DNA of 8,541 nucleotides from Acidovorax sp. (lineage in GTDB: Bacteria; Pseudomonadota; Gammaproteobacteria; Burkholderiales; Burkholderiaceae_C), in assembly GCA_030150585.1 (NCBI GenBank), contig JASLFM010000058.1, positions 1-8,541 on the forward strand, read 5' to 3'. The notes beneath the pieces were generated by a model. It was not told the DNA's origin. It saw nothing but the letters and a program-made list of their open reading frames with translations, and did not search any database. Below, piece after piece: positions 1 through 6,216 of the stretch. The translations under genes and the position numbers were made by a program. How positions within the stretch are numbered: position 1 is the first letter of the stretch; each line of letters begins with the position of its first letter.

Positions 1-516
1 GAGCAGCGTGCCCCGCCAGCCCAGCACACCGGACAGCCCATGGCCCAGCGGCCAGAATGCCGTGGAAGCCAGCCCGCCCAGCAGCGTGATCTGCGCCATC
101 GGCTGCCGTGCGGCGGGCCCCGCGAGGTGGGCCAACGCAGCGAAGGCCGCGTCGTACAGTGTGAGCCGCATCGCCACGCCCAGGACTGCCCAGGCTGCGT
201 AGTAGGCGGCCGCATTGGGAGCCAGCGCCAGCCCGAGGCAGCCTGCCACCTGCAAGGCCGACCCCAGGACCATGGCATGCCGGCCGCCCCGCCGGTCCAC
301 GAGCCGGCCGGCAGCCCCCGATACCGACCCCATCACCAGTAGCGCGAGCGCGAATCCTCCGTGCAGCACCGTGCGCTCCCAGCCCAGGTCCTGCGCCATC
401 GACTCACCCACGGCTCCCATCAGGTAGTAGGAGATACCCCAGCAGATGAACTGCGACACGCCCAGGCAGGCCACCACGCGGCGCGGCACAGGCGGGGATG
501 GATCGCGCGCCGTCAT
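1..516 (-). CDS. MFS transporter, N-terminal part (runs off the left edge)
   Basis: An open frame runs from an ATG at 516 to the window edge: 172 codons with no stop, so only the N-terminal part is seen. The protein starts MTARDPSPPVPRRVVACLGV and is strongly hydrophobic. Likely membrane segments lie near residues 14-33, 48-67, 80-98, 101-120 and from about 135. Between segments 2 and 3 is the loop G-R-L-V-D-R-R-G-G-R, which matches the major facilitator superfamily motif A (GxLaDrxGrk). This supports a proton-driven inner-membrane transporter with probably 12 segments. The substrate cannot be read from sequence. The start codon overlaps the stop of the upstream acetyltransferase gene by four bases (ATGA, 513-516), so the two genes are very probably co-transcribed and translationally coupled. 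By inference it may export the acetylated product or take up a related compound. Confidence 0.85.
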   Translation of the reverse strand, partial: MTARDPSPPVPRRVVACLGVSQFICWGISYYLMGAVGESMAQDLGWERTVLHGGFALALLVMGSVSGAAGRLVDRRGGRHAMVLGSALQVAGCLGLALAPNAAAYYAAWAVLGVAMRLTLYDAAFAALAHLAGPAARQPMAQITLLGGLASTAFWPLGHGLSGVLGWRGTLL

Positions 517-1103
517 GCGCCGCCCGGCAGCATGCGGGCAGGCAAGGTGCCGTCTCCGGCGCCGAGCGCACGCTGCATCAGCACGGTATCGAGCCATCGC
601 CCCTGCTTGAACCCCACCGCGCGCAGCACGCCAATGCGCTCAAACCCCATGCGCTCATGCAGGGCGATGGAGCCCGCGTTGCCGTCGCCCTGCCCCACCA
701 CGGCCAGCATCTGGCGCCATGGCCCGGCTTCGCAGCGCGCGATCAATGCACCCAGCAGCGCCGCGCCGATGCCCCGGCCCGCCATGCCGGGCGCGACATA
801 GACCGAATCCTCGACGGTATGGCGGTAGGCGGAGCGGGTACGGTACGGCGACGCGTAGGCATAGCCCACGACGCCTCCGCCCGCCTCTGCCACAAGGTAA
901 GGCAGCCCCGCCGCGCGCACGGCCGCATGGCGCGCACGCAGCTCCTCCACGGGCGGCGGCACCTCTTCGAAGGAGGCCAGCCCCTGCAGCACATGGTGTG
1001 CATACAGCGCCTGGATCGCCGGCAGGTCGCCAGGCGCGGCATCGCGAACGGCCAGCAGCGAAGCCGCGGCATGGGAGATGGGAGCAATCGCTTCACAAGA
1101 CAT
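513..1103 (-). CDS. GNAT-family N-acetyltransferase, phosphinothricin/L-amino-acid acetyltransferase type
   Basis: This encodes a 196-residue protein of the GNAT fold, which transfers acetyl from acetyl-CoA to an amine. The start at 1103 (MSCEAIAPI) is preferred over an upstream ATG at 1253, which would run 50 residues into the divergent regulator gene. The N-terminal block (AVRDAAPGDLPAIQALYAHH), then the Y-A-S-P-Y-R-x-R-x-A-Y-R-H-T-V-E-D-S-V-Y-V stretch, then the acetyl-CoA pyrophosphate loop G-M-A-G-R-G-I-G-A-A-L, are characteristic of the phosphinothricin acetyltransferase (Pat)/MnaT (YncA) subgroup. These enzymes acetylate phosphinothricin, methionine sulfoximine or related amino acids; the natural substrate here is unknown. 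The C-terminal half carries the typical N-x-x-S-I-x-L-H-E-R-M-G-F motif. It is divergent from a LysR-type regulator and overlaps the MFS gene by four bases. The family call is confident; the substrate is inference. Confidence 0.9.
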   Translation of the reverse strand: MSCEAIAPISHAAASLLAVRDAAPGDLPAIQALYAHHVLQGLASFEEVPPPVEELRARHAAVRAAGLPYLVAEAGGGVVGYAYASPYRTRSAYRHTVEDSVYVAPGMAGRGIGAALLGALIARCEAGPWRQMLAVVGQGDGNAGSIALHERMGFERIGVLRAVGFKQGRWLDTVLMQRALGAGDGTLPARMLPGGA

Positions 1104-1128
1104 GGCCCCAGTGTGGTCTTCGCATTGA

Positions 1129-1158
1129 AATAAAGGAAGCTTTTGCAATTTATGTAAA
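1129..1158 (-). promoter_or_regulatory. Candidate promoter of the acetyltransferase-MFS operon
   Basis: On the minus strand a TTTACA hexamer (1153-1158, five of six matches to TTGACA) is followed after 18 bases by TTTATT (1129-1134, four of six matches to TATAAT). Transcription would start near 1122, giving a leader of about 19 bases before the ATG at 1103. The hexamers sit in a region of about 30% G+C between G+C-rich genes. It is a reasonable sigma-70-like site, but weak enough to need experimental support. Confidence 0.35.
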
Positions 1159-1177
1159 GTATGAGAAATTCTTTGCC

Positions 1178-2074
1178 ATGGAACGCCTTTCCCTCGACCA
1201 GCTCCACGGCTTCGCCACCGCGCTGGAACTTGGCAGCTTCTCGGCCGCCGCACAGCGCCTGGGCCTCACGCAGCCGGCCGTGAGCCTGCAGGTGCGCCAG
1301 CTTGAAAGGCGGCTGGGCACAGCACTGGTGGAACGGACAGGCCGCACGCTGCGGCCCACGGCGGCGGGCAGCGCGCTGCTCACGCATGCGGCGCGCATCG
1401 ACGCCGCCGTCTCCGACGCCATCGACGCCGTGAACCACCACGCCAGCGGCACCGTGGGCCGCGTGCGCCTGGGCACAGGAGCGACAGCCTGCATCTTTCT
1501 GCTGCCGCCGGTGCTCGGCACGCTGCGCCAGCGCTTTCCGGGGCTGGAGATCACGGTGAGCACAGGCAACACCGCAGACATCGTGCAGGCGGTGGAGGAC
1601 AACACGCTCGACCTCGGCCTGGTCACCCTGCCCGCTGCCGGGCGCGCCCTGGACGTGACGCCCGTGCTAGACGATGCCTTTGTAGCCATCGCGCCGCCCG
1701 GCACCGGGCTGCCCGCGCGCGTGAGCGCGGCCACCCTGGCGCGCCATCCGGTACTGCTCTACGAGCCCGGCGGCCAGACACGCCGCCTCGCCGATGCCTG
1801 GTTCGCGCGTGCGGGTGTGGCACTGCAACCTGCCATGTCGTTGGGCAGCGTCGAGGCGATCAAGGCCCTCGTAGCCGAGGGCCTGGGCTGCGCCGTACTG
1901 CCCGGCATGGCGATGCGCAATGCTCCCCCTGCACGTGGCAGGTCGCGGCATGCCATCGAGGTACGGCCGCTCACGCCGCCGTTGCGCCGCACACTGGCTC
2001 TGGTGGTGCGGCGCGACAAGCGGCTGCACCGTGGGCTGCGCGAAACACTGGACGCGCTGCGCGCGCTGGCCTGA
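1178..2074 (+). CDS. LysR-type transcriptional regulator, divergent from the acetyltransferase
   Basis: This 298-residue protein has the usual LysR-family length. The winged helix-turn-helix is at residues 5-65, with the recognition region G-S-F-S-A-A-A-Q-R-L-G-L-T-Q-P-A-V-S (19-36) and a following linker helix. The C-terminal part, from about residue 90, is the periplasmic-binding-protein-like effector domain. It includes R-V-R-L-G-T-G-A near 95-102 and S-V-E-A-I-K-A-L-V-A-E-G-L-G near 227-240, both typical of the family. The ATG at 1178 is chosen because the protein then begins MERLSLDQLHGF, the normal distance before the helix-turn-helix; longer frames upstream are antisense to the acetyltransferase. 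A weak GAGAAA ribosome-binding site lies at 1163-1168. The start is 74 bases from the divergent acetyltransferase start, the classical layout in which a LysR regulator controls its divergent neighbour and itself. The effector is unknown. Confidence 0.92.
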   Translation: MERLSLDQLHGFATALELGSFSAAAQRLGLTQPAVSLQVRQLERRLGTALVERTGRTLRPTAAGSALLTHAARIDAAVSDAIDAVNHHASGTVGRVRLGTGATACIFLLPPVLGTLRQRFPGLEITVSTGNTADIVQAVEDNTLDLGLVTLPAAGRALDVTPVLDDAFVAIAPPGTGLPARVSAATLARHPVLLYEPGGQTRRLADAWFARAGVALQPAMSLGSVEAIKALVAEGLGCAVLPGMAMRNAPPARGRSRHAIEVRPLTPPLRRTLALVVRRDKRLHRGLRETLDALRALA

Positions 2075-2125
2075 GCAAGCCCCTGTTCACCGCAGGCATG
2101 CCGCACGGGAATGGGAGCGCGGCGC

Positions 2126-3091
2126 TCAATGCGATGAGCCGCCCCTGTATTGGCGGCCAGCCTTGCGCGTGGGTGAGCCCAGCGCCTGGGTGCCCCCACC
2201 AGCCTCGGCCCGGATCCAGGCCGCCACCTTGCGCGTGGCCTCGCGTGCGGCATCCTGCGCCCCCATCAGCCAGTAACCGTGGCGGCTGGCCCCGTGGTCG
2301 GGTGTATCGAGCGCTACCAGGCGACCATCGGCCAACATGGGTTGGATCAGCTCGCATCGACCAATCGCAATGCCCTGCCCCGCGATAGCGGCCTGGATGA
2401 CCTGGTCGTACTGGTTGAAGTGCAGCGTTCCCCTGGGGCGCGCCCGCTGCAACCCCCGCGCCGACAGCCAGCCGCTCCAGTGCAGCCAGGGCCGGTCGGG
2501 CATGTCCAGTTCCAGCAGCACATGCCGGGATACGGCCTCGGGCGTATCGAAACGGCGGACCTTGAGCGCAGGGTGCGCGACCGGAACAATCGACTCACCG
2601 AACAGCCGCTCAGCCCCTGGCGGCGCGTCTTGCCCAGCGCAGTAGCGGATGGCAAGATCGATGCCCTCGGTGCGCAGATCGAGCAGCCGGTTGTCGGCCG
2701 CGACGCGCACGTCGATATCGGGCCACTGCTGCTGGAAGCGTCCCAGCCGTGGCAGCAACCACAGGGCGGTCAGCCCAATGCTGGCCGTAATGGTCACGGG
2801 CATGCGCTCGTTCGCCCCCGTCACATGCGCCACCACATCCTGCAACCGGCCCAACGCATCGTCGGCGCAGCGGAACAGGCGCGCCCCCTCGGGTGTGAAC
2901 GCAATCGAGCGGTGCCCGCGCACGAGCAGACGCACCCCCAGGGCTTCTTCGAGAGCGCGCACCTGCCGGCTGACGGCCGACTGCGTCACGCACAGGTCCT
3001 GCGCAGCCAACGTAATGCTCATGCGGCGCCCTACGGCAACGAAGCCACGCACCAAGTCAAGCGAGGGCAGCCGGATCAGAGGAATGGACAT
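2126..3091 (-). CDS. LysR-type transcriptional regulator, GcvA-like
   Basis: A 321-residue protein starting MSIPLIRLPSLDLVRGF at the ATG at 3091. The DNA-binding domain is at about residues 8-67, with helix-turn-helix region M-S-I-T-L-A-A-Q-D-L-C-V-T-Q-S-A-V-S-R-Q (24-43). The following R-A-L-E-E-A-L-G-V-R-L-L-V-R and F-T-P-E-G-A-R-L-F, plus the effector domain ending in a tail with a W-x-x-W motif, place it near the GcvA/AmpR group of LysR regulators. An in-frame ATG at 3217 would add 42 residues, but those codons cover the tRNA terminator and part of tRNA-Asp, so it is rejected. The ribosome-binding site is weak (GAAAG close to the ATG). A possible LysR box lies 12 bases upstream. The gene is convergent with the other LysR gene (51-base gap, no clear terminator) and has no divergent partner, so its target is unknown; autoregulation is likely by family habit. 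Confidence 0.9.
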   Translation of the reverse strand: MSIPLIRLPSLDLVRGFVAVGRRMSITLAAQDLCVTQSAVSRQVRALEEALGVRLLVRGHRSIAFTPEGARLFRCADDALGRLQDVVAHVTGANERMPVTITASIGLTALWLLPRLGRFQQQWPDIDVRVAADNRLLDLRTEGIDLAIRYCAGQDAPPGAERLFGESIVPVAHPALKVRRFDTPEAVSRHVLLELDMPDRPWLHWSGWLSARGLQRARPRGTLHFNQYDQVIQAAIAGQGIAIGRCELIQPMLADGRLVALDTPDHGASRHGYWLMGAQDAAREATRKVAAWIRAEAGGGTQALGSPTRKAGRQYRGGSSH

Positions 3092-3103
3092 TCTTTCGGC
3101 GCA

Positions 3104-3116
3104 TGCCAACACGGCA
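3104..3116. promoter_or_regulatory. Candidate LysR box (T-N11-A) ahead of the GcvA-like regulator
   Basis: The sequence TGCCAACACGGCA is an inverted repeat (TGCC, five-base spacer, GGCA) that fits the T-N11-A operator signature of LysR-type regulators. It sits 12 to 24 bases upstream of the start codon at 3091, a position suited to autorepression. The motif is short and could occur by chance in G+C-rich DNA, so the call is tentative. Confidence 0.3.
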
Positions 3117-3176
3117 CGGTCATCGGTGAATGGCCAAGAATAAACGGTAAGAGGAAAAGAGTGGCGCTTGAAACAG

Positions 3177-3207
3177 AAAAGCCGCTGCAAACCAGGTTTG
3201 CAGCGGC
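3177..3207 (-). terminator. Intrinsic terminator of the tRNA operon
   Basis: On the minus strand, a perfect hairpin GCCGCTGCAAAC - CTG - GTTTGCAGCGGC (12-base-pair stem, three-base loop; 3181-3207) is followed directly by TTTTCTGTTT. It begins about ten bases after the tRNA-Asp CCA end and is a textbook Rho-independent terminator. It separates the tRNA operon from the LysR gene downstream. On the plus strand the hairpin is followed by only three T residues, so it would be weak in that direction. Confidence 0.93.
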
Positions 3208-3216
3208 TTTGATGCA

Positions 3217-3293
3217 TGGCGGAGTGGACGGGACTCGAACCCGCGACCCCCGGCGTGACAGGCCGGTATTCTAACCGACTGAACTACCACTCC
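3217..3293 (-). tRNA. tRNA-Asp (anticodon GTC)
   Basis: The 77-base gene folds as a full cloverleaf: acceptor GGAGTGG pairs with CCACTCC, the D arm is GTTCAGTCGGTTAGAAT, the anticodon loop holds GTC (CTGTCAC), and the T arm is CGGGTTCGAGTCCCG. The discriminator is G73, as in aspartate tRNAs, and the 3' CCA is encoded (3217-3219). It is close to Escherichia coli tRNA-Asp by eye. It is the last gene of the three-tRNA operon and is followed by the terminator hairpin. Confidence 0.97.
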
Positions 3294-3303
3294 GCGTCGG
3301 TGC

Positions 3304-3339
3304 AGTTTTGTGCTCTTGCGAGCCAAGTACTGCAAAACT
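3304..3339 (-). other. Spacer hairpin between tRNA-Glu and tRNA-Asp
   Basis: The 46-base spacer contains an outer stem AGTTTTG (3339-3333) with CAAAACT (3310-3304). Inside it is a small hairpin GCTC-GCAA-GAGC (3323-3312), whose loop is of the GNRA type. This is seen directly in the sequence. A role in processing the tRNA precursor is inference. Confidence 0.4.
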
Positions 3340-3415
3340 TGGCGACCCTACGGGGATTCGAACCCCGGTACTCACCGTGAAAGGGTGATGTCCTAGGCCT
3401 CTAGACGATAGGGTC
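3340..3415 (-). tRNA. tRNA-Glu (anticodon TTC)
   Basis: A 76-base cloverleaf. The acceptor GACCCTA pairs with TAGGGTC, the D arm is TCGTCTAGAGGCCTAGGA, the anticodon stem CACCC/GGTGA-type region holds TTC in the loop CTTTCAC, and the T arm is CCGGGGTTCGAATCCCCG. The discriminator is G73 and CCA is encoded (3340-3342). It reads GAA and GAG codons and, charged by GluRS, also feeds tetrapyrrole synthesis through glutamyl-tRNA reductase in proteobacteria. The gene for its own synthetase, gltX, lies about 180 bases upstream on the same strand. Confidence 0.97.
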
Positions 3416-3424
3416 AAAACCTGG

Positions 3425-3436
3425 GAACTTCCGTTC
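3425..3436 (-). other. Small GNRA-loop hairpin between tRNA-Ala and tRNA-Glu
   Basis: On the minus strand GAAC-GGAA-GTTC forms a four-base-pair stem with a GNRA-type loop in the 34-base spacer. It parallels the GCTC-GCAA-GAGC hairpin in the next spacer. It is short and could arise by chance. Confidence 0.3.
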
Positions 3437-3449
3437 TCAATATTCAGAT

Positions 3450-3525
<76 letters not shown>

Positions 3526-3576
3526 ACTTGATTTCAACGTTGACTATTCGTTACGTCGTCATCACCTGAGCCTTGA

Positions 3577-3606
3577 ATTATAGACAGGTTTTTAGCGCCT
3601 CCGCAA
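3577..3606 (-). promoter_or_regulatory. Promoter of the tRNA-Ala-Glu-Asp operon
   Basis: A perfect TATAAT lies at 3577-3582 on the minus strand. Eighteen bases upstream is TTGCGG (3601-3606), a partial -35 hexamer inside the last codons of gltX. Transcription would begin near 3570, about 45 bases before tRNA-Ala. A ten-base palindrome TCAACGTTGA (3534-3543) lies in this leader, eight bases before the tRNA. No hairpin with a T tract is seen between gltX and the tRNA genes, so read-through from gltX is also possible. Confidence 0.65.
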
Positions 3607-4989
3607 TCTTTCGGAAATTTTTTCGCGTCCAACCAATTCCAGAACCGCATCAACCGACGGCGTGTGTGCCGTGCCCGTGGCGAGCACGCGTGCAGGCATG
3701 GCCAACTGCGGCATCTTGAGGCCGTAGGCAGCCAGCACTTCCTTGAACGCGGCGGCGATCGACGCCTTGTCCCAGGTGCAGACGGCCAGCGCATCGGCCA
3801 GCGCGTCAATGGCGGGCACTATGGCCTCAGTCACGTGCTTGGCACGCTCCTCCTGCGAGGGCTGCACATCGCCGTAAAACACATAGGCCCAGTCGGCCAA
3901 TGCCACCGTGGTTTCGCAGCGATCCTTGAACAGGCCGCAGATGCGCGGCAAGCGGCCGTCGGCCAAGTCAGCTTCAGCGATGCCACGCGCTACCAGGCGA
4001 GGAGCCACCAGTTCGGCAAGCGCGTCGTCGGCCATGGCCTTGAGGTGCTGTGCATTCACCCAGCGAAGCTTGGCCTCGTCGAACTGGCCTGCGCTGCGAC
4101 CCAGGTGATCGAGGTCGAACCACTGCAGGAACTGCTCGCGGCTGAAGATCTCGTCGTCGCCGTGGCTCCAGCCCAGTCGCGCCAGGTAGTTGACCATGGC
4201 GTCGGGCAGGTAGCCTTCATCGCGGTATTGGGTGACAGGTTTGGCGCCATTGCGCTTGCTCATCTTTTCGCCCTGCTCGTTGAGCACGGTGGGCAAATGA
4301 GCGAACACCGGCACCTGGGCGCCCAGGGCTTCGAAGATGTGGATCTGGCGCGGGGTGTTATTCACGTGGTCGTCGCCGCGGATCACATGGGTGATGCGCA
4401 TGTCCATGTCGTCCACACACACGCAGAAGTTGTAGGTGGGTGTGCCATCCGGGCGCGCGATCACCAGGTCGTCGAGCTCGCTGTTCTGGAATTCGATCCG
4501 GCCCTTGCACTTGTCGTCCCAGCCGACGATGCCATCCTGGGGGGTCTTGAAGCGCAGCACAGGCTTCACGCCCTCAGGCACGGGTGGCAGCACCTTGCCG
4601 GGCTCGGGGCGCCAAGTGCCGTCGTAGCGCGGCTTTTCCTTGTTGGCCATCTGCTTCTCGCGCAACGCGTCAAGCTCTTCCATGCTCATGTAGCAGGGAT
4701 AGACATGGCCTTGCGCTTGCAGCTGGGCCAGCACCTCCTTGTAGCGGTCCATGCGCTGCATCTGGTAATACGGACCCTCGTCATGGTCGAGCCGCAGCCA
4801 GGCCATTCCTTCGAGGATGACGTCCACCGAGGCCTGGGTGGAGCGCTCAAGGTCGGTATCTTCGATGCGCAGGATGAAGTCGCCGCCGTTGGCGCGTGCG
4901 AAGGCCCAGGGGTACAGGGCCGAACGGATGTTTCCCAGGTGGATGAAGCCCGTGGGCGATGGGGCGAATCGGGTACGTACTTTGGTCAT
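3592..4989 (-). CDS. gltX: Glutamyl-tRNA synthetase
   Basis: A 465-residue class I aminoacyl-tRNA synthetase that joins glutamate to tRNA-Glu with ATP. The start [20 protein letters not shown] carries the HIGH-type ATP signature (H17-L-G-N20), and K242-M-S-K-R246 is the second signature loop. The length and the C-terminal anticodon-binding region fit bacterial GluRS. The ATG at 4989 is chosen because it gives the standard N-terminus; the upstream extension overlaps metZ. The gene starts eight bases after the metZ stop and is last in the operon. The zinc-binding cysteines of the E. coli enzyme are not kept: where E. coli has Cys-x-Cys and Cys-x-His, this protein has C99-Y-M101 and W126-R-P128, so it is probably zinc-free. 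The tRNA-Glu gene follows downstream. Confidence 0.98.
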   Translation of the reverse strand: MTKVRTRFAPSPTGFIHLGNIRSALYPWAFARANGGDFILRIEDTDLERSTQASVDVILEGMAWLRLDHDEGPYYQMQRMDRYKEVLAQLQAQGHVYPCYMSMEELDALREKQMANKEKPRYDGTWRPEPGKVLPPVPEGVKPVLRFKTPQDGIVGWDDKCKGRIEFQNSELDDLVIARPDGTPTYNFCVCVDDMDMRITHVIRGDDHVNNTPRQIHIFEALGAQVPVFAHLPTVLNEQGEKMSKRNGAKPVTQYRDEGYLPDAMVNYLARLGWSHGDDEIFSREQFLQWFDLDHLGRSAGQFDEAKLRWVNAQHLKAMADDALAELVAPRLVARGIAEADLADGRLPRICGLFKDRCETTVALADWAYVFYGDVQPSQEERAKHVTEAIVPAIDALADALAVCTWDKASIAAAFKEVLAAYGLKMPQLAMPARVLATGTAHTPSVDAVLELVGREKISERLRRR

Positions 4990-4997
4990 GGATTGCT

Positions 4998-6212
4998 TCA
5001 GGCTGAGGTCAGGCCGCGAAGACCTCGCAAGAGGTCGTCCTGAATGTCCTCGGGGTGCTCCAGCCCCACGGCCAGCCGGATGACACCCTGGCTGATGCCG
5101 CAAGCCTGGCGCTGCGCTTCGGTCAAACGCCCGTGCGAGGTGGTCGCCGGGTGGCTGATGATGGTCTTGGTGTCACCCAGGTTGGTGGCGAGCGATAGCA
5201 GCTCGCAGCTATCGAGCACGTGGAATGCCTTGGCACGTGCAGCCTCTGGCGTGTCGCCCGTCAGCTCGAAAGCCACCACGCCGCCACCCAGCCCACCCTG
5301 CTGGCGCATGGCCAGCGCATGCTGCGGATGCGAGGGCAGGCCGGGGTAGTACACCCGCGCTACCTGGGGCTGGGCTTCCAGCCAGCGCGCAATGGTCAGG
5401 GTGTTCGCACAGTGCGCCTGCATGCGTACGTGGAGTGTTTCCATGCCCTTGAGCACCACCCAGGCGTTGAAGGGCGAGAGCACCATGCCCGCCGTACGCA
5501 CCACGGGCGCGAACTTCTCGGAGACGAGCTGTTGACTGGCGCATAGCGCGCCGGCCATCACGCGGCCCTGTCCGTCCAGGAACTTGGTACCCGAGTGCAT
5601 GACGATGTCGGCCCCCAAGCTGAGGGGGCGCTGCAGGATGGGCGTGGCGTAGACGTTGTCCACTGCCAGCAGCGCACCGGCCTTGTGGGCGATCTCGGCC
5701 AGGGCCGCGATGTCACACACCTCGGTGAGCGGGTTGGTGGGTGTTTCGGCGAACAGCAGGCGGGTGTTGGGGCGCACAGCGGCGCGCCACTCATCGATGT
5801 CGGTCTGCGAGCAAAACGTGGTTTCTACGCCGAACTTGCCGAACTCCTTGGCGAAGAGATTCAGCGTGGAGCCGAACATGGAGCGCGACAGCACCACATG
5901 GTCGCCCGCCTTGAGCAGGCCCATGATCATCATGAGGATGGCGCCCATGCCACTGGATGCGCCGATGGCGGCCTCGGCCCCCTCCAGCGCAGCCAGGCGC
6001 TGCTCGAAGCTGGTGACCGTGGGGTTGGACGTTCGCGTGTACGTGTAGCCCTGGCCGCTGGCGAAGCGCTCGGCCGATGTGGCGGCGTCGGGCTGTACAA
6101 AGCTGGTGGTGAGGTACAGGGCCTCGGAATTCTCACCGTACTGGCTGGGCTCTATGGCTGTACGGATGGCCAGCGTCTCGGGGCGCAAGCCGGGGGGAAG
6201 CGTCTTGGCCAT
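4998..6212 (-). CDS. metZ: O-succinylhomoserine sulfhydrylase
   Basis: A 404-residue enzyme of the Cys/Met-metabolism PLP-dependent family. It makes homocysteine directly from O-succinylhomoserine and sulfide, replacing the MetB/MetC route. The family signature is clear: Y57-T-Y-T-R60, the A-V-D185-N-V-Y-A-T-P stretch, and H-S-G-T-K210-F-L-D-G-Q-G-R with the lysine that binds PLP. D-G-Q-G-R after the lysine, and the position next to purF, match MetZ as known in Pseudomonas and Burkholderiales. Cystathionine gamma-synthase or O-acetylhomoserine sulfhydrylase are alternatives within the family but fit less well. The gene starts four bases after the purF stop, with a strong ribosome-binding site inside the end of purF, and ends eight bases before gltX. 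Confidence 0.93.
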   Translation of the reverse strand: MAKTLPPGLRPETLAIRTAIEPSQYGENSEALYLTTSFVQPDAATSAERFASGQGYTYTRTSNPTVTSFEQRLAALEGAEAAIGASSGMGAILMMIMGLLKAGDHVVLSRSMFGSTLNLFAKEFGKFGVETTFCSQTDIDEWRAAVRPNTRLLFAETPTNPLTEVCDIAALAEIAHKAGALLAVDNVYATPILQRPLSLGADIVMHSGTKFLDGQGRVMAGALCASQQLVSEKFAPVVRTAGMVLSPFNAWVVLKGMETLHVRMQAHCANTLTIARWLEAQPQVARVYYPGLPSHPQHALAMRQQGGLGGGVVAFELTGDTPEAARAKAFHVLDSCELLSLATNLGDTKTIISHPATTSHGRLTEAQRQACGISQGVIRLAVGLEHPEDIQDDLLRGLRGLTSA

Positions 6213-6216
6213 AAGG

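Noticed and set aside
719..1177. Upstream in-frame extension of the divergent LysR gene
   Set aside because: The extra 153 codons are antisense to the acetyltransferase and Arg/Pro-rich; the family N-terminus starts at 1178.
2075..2125. Possible terminator between the two convergent LysR genes
   Set aside because: Only small G+C-rich dyads are present (for example GGCATGCC), with no stem followed by a T tract on either strand.
3092..3217. In-frame upstream ATG (3217) for the GcvA-like regulator
   Set aside because: The added codons cover the tRNA terminator hairpin and the tRNA-Asp end, and the standard N-terminus begins at 3091.
2279..3274. Plus-strand open frame of 331 codons opposite the GcvA-like regulator
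   Set aside because: It is a mirror of the LysR gene and runs through the terminator and tRNA-Asp; the minus-strand protein has clear family motifs.
3664..5043. Long plus-strand open frame (459 codons) opposite gltX
   Set aside because: It lies fully antisense to a clear gltX, has His/Val/Ala-rich low-information sequence and no recognisable motif; long antisense frames are expected in G+C-rich DNA.
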